Positions 1-5,076 of a stretch of DNA of 8,043 nucleotides are shown here, piece after piece (within the stretch, counting starts at the first letter, position 1; every line of letters begins with the position of its first letter). Source of the stretch: Synergistaceae bacterium (GTDB lineage: Bacteria; Synergistota; Synergistia; Synergistales; Synergistaceae). The stretch spans positions 1-8,043 of the forward strand of contig JAISDQ010000050.1 in the NCBI GenBank assembly GCA_031264605.1. The letters are read 5' to 3'. Position numbers and translations under genes: made by a program. The notes under the pieces were generated by a model. It had not been told where the DNA came from, did not search any database, and saw only the letters and a list, made by a program, of their open reading frames with translations.

Positions 1-639
1 TACGTTCCGAGGATTCGTTCGGTGAACAAGGCTCTTGGAAAACAGGACGAGAGCATAGAGTTTCTTCTCATCCAGTTTGTGAGCCTTCTCCGCAACGGGG
101 AGCCTGTGTCCATGTCGAAGCGGGCCGGCACGTTCGTCACGCTTCGCGAGGTGATGGATGAGGTGGGCGGGGACGCCGCCAGATTCTTCTTCGTGAATAG
201 AAAATGCGATTCTCACCTCGAGTTCGACCTCGAGGTGGCCAAGCGCACGTCGTCTGAAAATCCTGTCTATTACGTACAATACGCTCACGCGAGGATATGC
301 AGCATATTGCGCGAGGCGGCGCTTCGCGGATTTCAGCTTCCCGGCGTCGGGGACGTCGATTTCACTCTGCTCTCGGACCCGTGCGAGGTGCGGCTCGCGA
401 AGGAGATATCGCGCTTCCCGGAGGAGGTCGAAAAAGCTTCTTCATCCCTCGAACCTCACCGTATCGCTTTTTACGCCTCGGGCCTGGCGGAGGCGTTTCA
501 CTCTTTTTACAACAGCCTGAAAGTGCTGGGCGAATCTCCGGATTTGATGAACGCGAGACTGACGCTGGTGGAGGCGTCGAGAGTGACGGTATCGAACGCT
601 TTAAAGCTGTTGGGCGTGTCGGCGCCCGAGAAAATGTGA
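1..639 (+). CDS. argS: Arginyl-tRNA synthetase, C-terminal part (5' end outside window)
   Basis: Class I aminoacyl-tRNA synthetase that charges tRNA-Arg with arginine in the cytoplasm. The reading frame is open from the first base, so 212 residues are visible, roughly the last third of a protein usually about 550-580 residues long. The fragment opens with YVPR, which follows the conserved HAD in ArgS. At residues 37-43 it has SMSKRAG, the ArgS form of the KMSKS ATP-binding loop. At 87-102 it has NPVYYVQYAHARICSI, the start of the DALR-type anticodon-binding domain. It ends with the family-typical LLGVSAPEKM, so the 3' end is intact. An internal GTG at 22 is not the true start, because homology continues upstream of it. 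The stop codon lies 5 nt before the ATG of the next gene, or overlaps a possible GTG start of it. Identification is secure. Confidence 0.97.
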   Translation, partial: YVPRIRSVNKALGKQDESIEFLLIQFVSLLRNGEPVSMSKRAGTFVTLREVMDEVGGDAARFFFVNRKCDSHLEFDLEVAKRTSSENPVYYVQYAHARICSILREAALRGFQLPGVGDVDFTLLSDPCEVRLAKEISRFPEEVEKASSSLEPHRIAFYASGLAEAFHSFYNSLKVLGESPDLMNARLTLVEASRVTVSNALKLLGVSAPEKM

Positions 640-644
640 TTTTA

Positions 645-944
645 ATGCCCAAAATAAGATGGCTCGCGGTGTACGCGGTTACTACATTCATAATGGCGGT
701 CACGGTCGTCACTTTTTTTAAGGAAATAGGCAGAATCGAGCGCCTTGCGGACGCGCTCGAGGTAAAAATGGAGGAATTGGTCGAACTGACGCGGAGAAAC
801 CAGGAGCTTCAGGAGAAAATAACCTATTACTCGTCCCCCGCGGGCGTGGCGCACGTAGCCACGGAAGAATACAATCTCGTCCGGCCCGGGGAAAAGATAT
901 ACAGAATAGAGATAATCTCCGAGGAACAGTTGCCTAAACAGTGA
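645..944 (+). CDS. FtsB/DivIC-family septum formation initiator protein
   Basis: Small bitopic division protein of 99 residues. Residues about 5-25 are a hydrophobic membrane segment after a short basic N-terminus (MPKIR). Residues 26-60 form a charged helix with heptad-like spacing, as in the FtsB/DivIC coiled coil. Residues 61-88 carry the family's C-terminal block, with YYSSP, an A-x-E-Y-N-L core and RPGEKIYRI. Family members bind FtsL and FtsQ/DivIB in the periplasm or outside the membrane and help activate septal peptidoglycan synthesis. The frame is open back to 297, but upstream of 636 it is only a shadow of argS. ATG at 645 is preferred. A GTG at 636 overlaps the argS stop as GTGA and would add three residues. 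No strong Shine-Dalgarno precedes either start, which fits translational coupling to argS. FtsB cannot be separated from DivIC by sequence alone. Confidence 0.85.
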   Translation: MPKIRWLAVYAVTTFIMAVTVVTFFKEIGRIERLADALEVKMEELVELTRRNQELQEKITYYSSPAGVAHVATEEYNLVRPGEKIYRIEIISEEQLPKQ

Positions 945-958
945 CGAAGGCTTATAAT
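930..958 (+). promoter_or_regulatory. Sigma-70-type promoter for rpsF-ssb-rpsR
   Basis: A -35 element TTGCCT (930-935, 4 of 6 consensus bases) is followed by exactly 17 bases and a perfect -10 TATAAT (953-958). Transcription would start near 965. The -35 lies inside the last codons of the FtsB/DivIC-like gene and the -10 just after its stop. The ribosomal unit can therefore be transcribed independently of argS. This is the best promoter match I found in the window, but it is predicted from sequence only. Confidence 0.72.
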
Positions 959-964
959 TCATAA

Positions 965-1054
965 TCGTTATCCCTGCCTGCCGCGAAGCTGCCGCAAAGC
1001 GGCAGGCCGAAAGAACCGACGAGGTTCAAAGACCAGAGGGAGGAGGTGAATGAC
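965..1054 (+). promoter_or_regulatory. Structured 5' leader of rpsF, candidate S6:S18 autoregulatory RNA
   Basis: The untranslated leader holds two hairpins that cannot form together. GCCTGCCGC (976-984) can pair with GCGGCAGGC (999-1007) in a 9-bp stem. Alternatively CTGCCGC (989-995) pairs with the same GCGGCAG (999-1005) in a 7-bp stem with an AAA loop. The two left arms belong to an 11-nt near-perfect tandem repeat (978-988 and 989-999). A smaller stem, GAACC (1013-1017) with GGTTC (1023-1027), follows and places a CCG at the loop edge. In many bacteria the S6:S18 complex represses its own operon by binding a leader structure with a conserved CCG. Assigning this leader to that class is inference. 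None of the stems is followed by a U-tract, so a terminator is unlikely. Confidence 0.5.
1041..1049 (+). promoter_or_regulatory. Strong Shine-Dalgarno that fixes the rpsF start
   Basis: AGGAGGTGA is a perfect 9-base match to the 16S rRNA 3' tail. It contains the upstream in-frame GTG at 1046, which therefore cannot be the start it serves. It sits 8 nt (from the AGGAGG core) before the GTG at 1055. Confidence 0.85.
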
Positions 1055-1339
1055 GTGCGACTTTATGAACTGACCGTGATACTGGCCGATAGCGTCGAGG
1101 ATCCTAAAGCCTCGGCGGACGAAATAGCGGAAGTCGTGCGCGGATTGGGGGCGGAGGTCGAAAAGATCGATCTCTGGGGCAAGAAGCGCTTGGCCTATCC
1201 GATCAAGAAACAGCAAGAGGGTTTCTACGCGCTCATTACGTTCAAAATTTCTCCGGACGCCATAAAGGAAATAGACCGTATATTGAGTCTCAGGGCGACT
1301 GTCTTGAGGCACCTTGTGGTTTCTACCGACGAAGAGTAG
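1055..1339 (+). CDS. rpsF: 30S ribosomal protein S6 (bS6)
   Basis: Ribosomal protein of 94 residues that binds the central domain of 16S rRNA as a heterodimer with S18. The N-terminus (M)RLYELTVIL is the classic S6 first beta strand. The middle has GGKR-like WGKKRLAYPIKKQQEGFYAL (40-59), and the C-terminus RATVLRHLVV is also typical. There is no long acidic C-terminal tail. I chose the GTG at 1055 over the in-frame GTG at 1046 because the earlier codon lies inside the Shine-Dalgarno and because S6 proteins normally begin directly with an M-(R/K)-x-Y-E motif. It is the first gene of the rpsF-ssb-rpsR unit, 10 nt before ssb. Five of its nine isoleucine codons are ATA, which is unusual for a highly expressed gene. 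Identification is secure. Confidence 0.97.
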   Translation: MRLYELTVILADSVEDPKASADEIAEVVRGLGAEVEKIDLWGKKRLAYPIKKQQEGFYALITFKISPDAIKEIDRILSLRATVLRHLVVSTDEE

Positions 1340-1349
1340 GTAAATAAAA

Positions 1350-1904
1350 ATGTCGAGAGGATTCAATAAAGTCATTGTGATGGGCAACCTCGCCCGCGAT
1401 CCTGATATCAGGCATACGCCCTCGAAGCAGAAAGTAGCGCGTATTACCGTGGCTGTCGGGCGGCAGTGGAAGAACAAAATGACGGGCGAGCTTCAAAACC
1501 AGACGGATTTCATCCCGGTGGTGGCGTGGTCGTATCTCGCCGATACCTGCGAGAGATTTCTGCGCAAAGGCAAGCCGGTTCTGGTCGAGGGGCGTCTCCA
1601 GATAAGGGATTACGAGGACGCGAAAACCGGAACCCGAAAATGGGTCACGGATGTGGTTGCCGAAAACGTGGTATTGCTGTCGTCCGGCAGGCGCGACGAT
1701 GATTCGTACGGGGAGATACCGGCTCCGCGCCCGGCGCAGTCGCCTTATCAACAAACGAAGCCGCTGCCCGCGCAGAATCAGAACATGGATGTCGGCAGTC
1801 TCAGGGACGATATAGATTTCGAGGAGGATTTCCCTCTCGATTTCAGCAATTCCGAACTGAATGATCCGTCCGACGGAACCGGCGAGGTCGAGGTTCCTTT
1901 TTGA
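1350..1904 (+). CDS. ssb: Single-stranded DNA-binding protein SSB
   Basis: A 184-residue protein that coats single-stranded DNA in replication, repair and recombination. Residues about 4-112 are the OB fold, with the family landmarks FNKVIVMGNLARDPDIR at the start, FIPVVAW (54-60), the KGKPVLVEGRLQIRDYED stretch (73-90), and VVAENVVLL closing the domain. Residues about 113-150 form a flexible linker rich in Pro, Gln and Asn. From about 152 the chain is strongly acidic and ends EVEVPF. The terminal Pro-Phe after acidic residues is the tip that recruits partner proteins, although the usual DDDIPF is relaxed here. The ATG at 1350 has only a weak upstream GTAGG, which suggests coupling with rpsF. 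Placement between rpsF and rpsR is a widely conserved order. Confidence 0.97.
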   Translation: MSRGFNKVIVMGNLARDPDIRHTPSKQKVARITVAVGRQWKNKMTGELQNQTDFIPVVAWSYLADTCERFLRKGKPVLVEGRLQIRDYEDAKTGTRKWVTDVVAENVVLLSSGRRDDDSYGEIPAPRPAQSPYQQTKPLPAQNQNMDVGSLRDDIDFEEDFPLDFSNSELNDPSDGTGEVEVPF

Positions 1905-1937
1905 CGGATAAGAGATTTTTAACGGGGGGTTTGGATC

Positions 1938-2174
1938 ATGGACAACCAATTCAGGAAGCGGCGTAAGCGCCGCCCGAAAGTCTGTCATTTTTGTGTCGAT
2001 AAAGTGACCGGCATAGATTATAAAGAGGCGGAAAAACTGCGCAAATATATCACCGAAAGAGGAAAGATAGTCCCAAGGCGCGTGATGGGCACCTGCGCCA
2101 AACATCAGCGACAGCTTACGAGAGCTATAAAGAGGGCGCGTTTTCTGGCTCTTCTTCCATTTACTTCGGATTGA
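1938..2174 (+). CDS. rpsR: 30S ribosomal protein S18 (bS18), zinc-ligand form
   Basis: A small, very basic protein of 78 residues that pairs with S6 on the 16S rRNA platform. The N-terminus is rich in Lys and Arg. The core contains DYKEAEKLRKYITERGKIVPRR (27-48, quoted here as DYKEAEKLRKY then ITERGKIVPRR) and the family block GTCAKHQRQLTRAIKRAR. Cys16 and Cys19 (CHFC) together with Cys53 and His56 (TCAKH) make the four-ligand set of the zinc-binding (C+) S18 form. Many genomes carry the version without cysteines, so this may be the form used when zinc is plentiful. I cannot see whether a second copy exists elsewhere. A G-run at 1923-1928 (GGGGGG) may serve as the ribosome binding site, 9 nt before the ATG at 1938. 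The gene ends 4 nt before the terminator stem. Confidence 0.97.
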   Translation: MDNQFRKRRKRRPKVCHFCVDKVTGIDYKEAEKLRKYITERGKIVPRRVMGTCAKHQRQLTRAIKRARFLALLPFTSD

Positions 2175-2178
2175 CGCG

Positions 2179-2214
2179 AAAGGGGGAGGGCTTCAGGCTC
2201 TCCCCCTTTATAAT
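2179..2214 (+). terminator. Intrinsic terminator or attenuator after rpsR
   Basis: A 13-bp stem runs from AAAGGGGGAGGGC (2179-2191) to GCTCTCCCCCTTT (2197-2209), with one G-T wobble and a 5-nt TTCAG loop. The three T of the stem base are followed by ATAAT, so the U-tract is short and interrupted. The hairpin is very stable by composition. It probably ends or attenuates the rpsF-ssb-rpsR transcript before the DUF2232 gene, which starts only 20 nt further on. Partial read-through into rplI and dnaB is plausible. Confidence 0.72.
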
Positions 2215-2229
2215 CGAGCGGGCAATGTC

Positions 2230-3180
2230 ATGAAAGGCGCGTTTTTAAAAGAGTGGTCGGTCGTCACCGCGGCGAGTTTCCTGCTTTATATGACAGGTTT
2301 CCTGTCGCCCGCATTGGCGTCGCCGGTGGCTCGCCTTTATTCGCTCCTGACGTTGCCGGCAACCCTCGTTTATTCGCTTCCGACGGTTTTTTTGGCTTTC
2401 GGCGGCGGTTTTTTTTGCTCCCTTGCCAGTGCCCTGCTGGTCTCGGTATCGATAGGTTTAGCCGTTTCCGGCGTTTACGGAGCTATGTGTTTTTTCATGT
2501 TCGGCCTGCCCGGAGCGTTGATGGGTTATATGGCGCGCTTGGGCGGAAAGGGCGGCGGTTTGCTCGTCGCTTCCGCGTCGGCCGAGTTCGCCGGTAAACT
2601 TGCGGGAGTTTTGCTCTTATACGCTTTTTTCGGTTTGAACCTGCTCTCCCCCGGTTCGGCGGAAATTGAACGGTATCTGAATAATTTTGGCGTGCTCGCG
2701 GCGGATCCGGCGATAAGAGAGGCGATAGCCGACCAGGTTGTCCTGCTGATACCGTACAGCATGATTTTTTTCTCGACCGTGGAGGCGATGATATGCCTTT
2801 GGCTCGTGTCGTTAATTCAAAAAAAGAGAACCGGAGAGGCGTTTTTCATCCTTCCTCCTTTCAGCGAATGGGCTTTCCCCAAAAATATCCTGCTTCCGTT
2901 GGTATTGGGATTTATTTGCGCGCAAATAGCGAGAAGCCGCGAAAATTTGTATCTTTTGAGGCTCATGGGGGTGAACTTGAGCGAACTGTCGAGGACGATT
3001 TTGATCGTTCAGGGCTTGAGCTGCGCCTGTTTTTTCATGGAACGGCGCGGAGTGCCCAAACCCTTCAGAATCGCGGCGATAGTTTTCACTCCGTTCATCT
3101 CGGTGCTGGGGGATATTTTGGCGATAGTCGGGGTTACGGATATGGGATTCAACGTCAGGGAAAGGATCGGGAGGGTTTGA
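2230..3180 (+). CDS. DUF2232 (YybS-like) polytopic membrane protein
   Basis: An integral membrane protein of 316 residues with roughly eight or nine hydrophobic stretches. The clearest lie near residues 10-27, 37-56, 58-80, 82-101, 111-135, 170-195, 217-233, 254-270 and 280-302. The segment around 209-224 (PPFSEWAFPKNILLPL) matches the family's conserved Trp-x-x-Pro block. The C-terminal TDMGFNVRER resembles its closing D-x-x-F-x-x-R motif. Gene order strongly supports the call, because DUF2232/YybS genes commonly lie between rpsR and rplI-dnaB. The biochemical role of the family is not established. In Firmicutes the c-di-AMP phosphodiesterase gene gdpP often follows, but it is absent here. 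The ATG at 2230 has a weak ribosome binding site. A two-codon frame (ATG at 2225, stop at 2231-2233) overlaps this start. The stop lies one base before rplI. Confidence 0.8.
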   Translation: MKGAFLKEWSVVTAASFLLYMTGFLSPALASPVARLYSLLTLPATLVYSLPTVFLAFGGGFFCSLASALLVSVSIGLAVSGVYGAMCFFMFGLPGALMGYMARLGGKGGGLLVASASAEFAGKLAGVLLLYAFFGLNLLSPGSAEIERYLNNFGVLAADPAIREAIADQVVLLIPYSMIFFSTVEAMICLWLVSLIQKKRTGEAFFILPPFSEWAFPKNILLPLVLGFICAQIARSRENLYLLRLMGVNLSELSRTILIVQGLSCACFFMERRGVPKPFRIAAIVFTPFISVLGDILAIVGVTDMGFNVRERIGRV

Positions 3181-3181
3181 G

Positions 3182-3628
3182 ATGAAAGTGATATTGCTTC
3201 AGGATGTCAGTAAAGTCGGCGTCAAGGGCGATCTGGTCGAGGTATCGGACGGTTACGGGCGTAATTTTCTCATCAAGAGGGGCCTCGCTTCTGAAGGCAC
3301 CGAGGGCAAGGTGAGGGAATGGGAGGAAAATCAGAAAGTCCGCAAAAACCGCGAGGCAAAATTGGAACAATCCGCCGCCGAGACGAAGAAAAAAATCGGG
3401 GGCAAAAGAGTATCCGTCCTGGTCAACGCGGGCGAAGAGGGCCGTCTTTTCGGGAGCGTCACTACCGGTCAGATAGCCGAGGCGCTGAAACAACAGCACG
3501 GCATAGAGGTGGACAGGCACGATATAAAACTCGAGGAAACGGTTAAAAATGTCGGAGTATACCCATTTAAAATCAGGCTCTATCCGGGAATCGAGACGTC
3601 GCTCTCCGTAGAAGTGAAGGCGGGATAA
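3182..3628 (+). CDS. rplI: 50S ribosomal protein L9 (bL9)
   Basis: Ribosomal protein of 148 residues, the usual length, that binds domain V of 23S rRNA near the base of the L1 stalk. Residues 1-40 form the N-terminal RNA-binding domain, with MKVILLQDV, the glycine-rich VGVKGDLVEV, and the signature GYGRNFLIKRGLA (24-36). Residues about 41-73 are the long connecting helix, rich in Glu, Lys and Arg. Residues about 74-148 form the C-terminal domain, with EEGRLFGSVTTGQIAEAL (85-102) and the closing strand SLSVEV. The ATG at 3182 follows a GGGAGGG Shine-Dalgarno (3169-3175), which lies inside the end of the DUF2232 gene. Co-translation with that gene is likely. dnaB follows directly. Identification is secure. 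Confidence 0.97.
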   Translation: MKVILLQDVSKVGVKGDLVEVSDGYGRNFLIKRGLASEGTEGKVREWEENQKVRKNREAKLEQSAAETKKKIGGKRVSVLVNAGEEGRLFGSVTTGQIAEALKQQHGIEVDRHDIKLEETVKNVGVYPFKIRLYPGIETSLSVEVKAG

Positions 3629-3631
3629 CCG

Positions 3632-4984
3632 TTGCCCGGCCAGGAGTTGATGGACAGAATACAGCCGAATAACCTCGACGCGGAGCGCGCGGTGCTGGGA
3701 GCGGTCATTCTCGACAAAGGCGCCCTGCCGACGGCTGTGGAGATGCTCGAGCCGGAGGATTTTTACGATCCCAGGCACTCGATGGTTTTCGATCTGATAA
3801 AAGGCATGGCCCGAAAGGACAAAGCGGTCGACGAGATAACCTTCGAGGAGGAAATGACGCGTCAGAACCTCTGGGAGAGGGTGGGAGGCTCTTCTTTCAC
3901 GGCCACCCTCATCGACGCGGTATCGACCTCGGCCAATATAGAGCATTACTGCGCCATAGTGAGGGAAAAATCCATTTTCCGCGCGCTGATAAGGGCGGGC
4001 GCCGAAATAACGCGTTCCGGATACGCCGAGGACGGGGATTCCTCGGAGGCGCTTATCGAAGCTGAGCAGAAAGTTTTTGAGATCGCCCGCAGAGGCGCGA
4101 AATCGTCGATAAAAAACATAAAAGACGTCGTCACCGGCGTGTTCAACAAGATCGAACGCGATATACGCGAGGAGACTCCCACTAACGCGGTACTGTCGGG
4201 TTTTCCGGATCTGGATTCGCTGACGGGGGGATTCCAGCCGGGAAGCCTCAATATCATAGCCGCGCGTCCTTCCGTTGGGAAAACGGCGTTCGCGTTGAAT
4301 ATAGCGTCGCACGCGGCGATATACGAGGGCGTGCCGACCTTGATATTCAGCCTCGAAATGTCGGGCGACCAGATCGCCACGCGGATGCTCAGCTCCCTCG
4401 CGAGGGTGAACATAAGGGAACTCGTCAAAAGGCGAAACCTCGACAACGCGCTTTGGACGGATATGACGTCGGCGGCGTCGGAGCTTTGCAACTCGTCTAT
4501 TTTTATAGACGACAGCTCCATGCTGTCGACGTTCGAACTCAGGTCCAGATGTTTGAGATTCATGAGCAGGCATATAGGCAAAAGGTGTCTCGTCGTCATC
4601 GATTACCTTCAGCTCATGACCTCCGGCAATAAACGCGGCGAAAACAGAAACCAGGAAGTGGCGGACATATCGAGGATGCTGAAGGGCATCGCGAGAGAAT
4701 GCGATATCCCGGTGATAGCACTGTCCCAGCTCAGCAGAAAAGTCGAAGAGCGCGGGGCGGAGAAACGCCCGATGTTATCTGATCTCAGGGACAGCGGGGC
4801 GATAGAGCAGGACGCGGACGTAGTGGCGTTTCTTTACAGGAAGTCGTATCAGGATCTCGATTCGGGCGACAACACGGCGGAACTGCTTGTGGAGAAACAC
4901 AGGAACGGGCCGACGGGCAAAGTCAACCTCGTTTTTTACCGCGAGTACGCCAGGTTCGAGAGCAGCGCCAATTTCAAGATGTGA
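3632..4984 (+). CDS. dnaB: Replicative DNA helicase DnaB
   Basis: Hexameric 5'-3' helicase that unwinds DNA ahead of the replisome and recruits primase. From the TTG at 3632 it is 450 residues, a normal length. Residues about 10-110 are the N-terminal domain (PNNLDAERAVLGAVI). A linker leads to the RecA-like motor from about 180. Walker A is ARPSVGKT (211-218), the catalytic glutamate is Glu242 in SLEMS, and Walker B is VVIDYLQLM (321-329). ALSQLSRK (363-370) and LSDLRDSGAIEQDADVV (382-398) follow, and KHRNGPTG (422-429) holds the arginine finger. No intein or frameshift is present. The start is uncertain. TTG at 3632 lies 3 nt after rplI with GGCGGGA upstream, while ATG at 3650 has AGGAG only 3 nt ahead. 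Both keep the conserved N-terminal block. The gene shares a transcript with rplI by spacing. Confidence 0.97.
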   Translation: MPGQELMDRIQPNNLDAERAVLGAVILDKGALPTAVEMLEPEDFYDPRHSMVFDLIKGMARKDKAVDEITFEEEMTRQNLWERVGGSSFTATLIDAVSTSANIEHYCAIVREKSIFRALIRAGAEITRSGYAEDGDSSEALIEAEQKVFEIARRGAKSSIKNIKDVVTGVFNKIERDIREETPTNAVLSGFPDLDSLTGGFQPGSLNIIAARPSVGKTAFALNIASHAAIYEGVPTLIFSLEMSGDQIATRMLSSLARVNIRELVKRRNLDNALWTDMTSAASELCNSSIFIDDSSMLSTFELRSRCLRFMSRHIGKRCLVVIDYLQLMTSGNKRGENRNQEVADISRMLKGIARECDIPVIALSQLSRKVEERGAEKRPMLSDLRDSGAIEQDADVVAFLYRKSYQDLDSGDNTAELLVEKHRNGPTGKVNLVFYREYARFESSANFKM

Positions 4985-4998
4985 CCGGGCCGTTTTTA

Positions 4999-5007
4999 TG
5001 TTATATT
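4999..5007 (+). promoter_or_regulatory. Extended -10 promoter for the parB/noc-like gene
   Basis: TGTTATATT combines an upstream TG with the -10 hexamer TATATT (5002-5007, 5 of 6 consensus bases). It begins 15 nt after the dnaB stop. No convincing -35 lies 16-18 bases upstream, which is acceptable for an extended -10 element. It would give a start near 5014 and a leader of about 60 nt. Confidence 0.45.
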
Positions 5008-5023
5008 CTTTGCGTCGTTTAAA

Positions 5024-5051
5024 ACGCGCGCGGAATGCGCGTGAGCGCGCG
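5024..5051 (+). promoter_or_regulatory. GC-only alternating hairpin in the parB/noc-like leader
   Basis: ACGCGC (5024-5029) can pair with GCGCGT (5037-5042) around a 7-nt loop. Alternatively CGCGCGC (5025-5031) pairs with GCGCGCG (5045-5051). The two stems share the same left arm, so they exclude each other. No U-tract follows, so this is not an intrinsic terminator. It sits 13 nt before the Shine-Dalgarno and could affect initiation. Low-complexity CG sequence makes a chance origin possible. Confidence 0.3.
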
Positions 5052-5076
5052 AACTTCGCCGACGGGAGGCGTTATA

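Noticed and set aside
297..644. Upstream extension of the FtsB/DivIC-like frame
   Set aside because: This part overlaps argS in another frame, has low-complexity Arg/Gly composition, and would put about 116 unrelated residues before a complete FtsB-like protein.
1323..2105. A 260-codon open frame on the - strand across ssb and rpsR
   Set aside because: It is antisense to ssb and rpsR, with no domain and no credible ribosome binding site, so it is a shadow frame.
2209..2214. TATAAT as a promoter for the DUF2232 gene
   Set aside because: The hexamer is perfect, but it overlaps the terminator base and U-tract. There is no -35 match 16-18 bases upstream and no TG extension.
3155..4573. A 472-codon open frame on the - strand across rplI and dnaB
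   Set aside because: It lies wholly antisense to two secure, conserved genes. Its translation is rich in Arg, His and Tyr and shows no recognisable domain, as expected of an antisense shadow in codon-biased DNA.
5035..5076. Earlier ATG start for the ParB/Noc-like protein
   Set aside because: It has no Shine-Dalgarno and falls inside the GC-only hairpin region. The GTG at 5077 has GGGAGG 7 nt upstream.
4985..5076. A parS-type centromere site beside the parB-like gene
   Set aside because: I looked for the TGTTTCACGTGAAACA-type palindrome and its core CACGTG here and found none. The only inverted repeats are simple CG runs.
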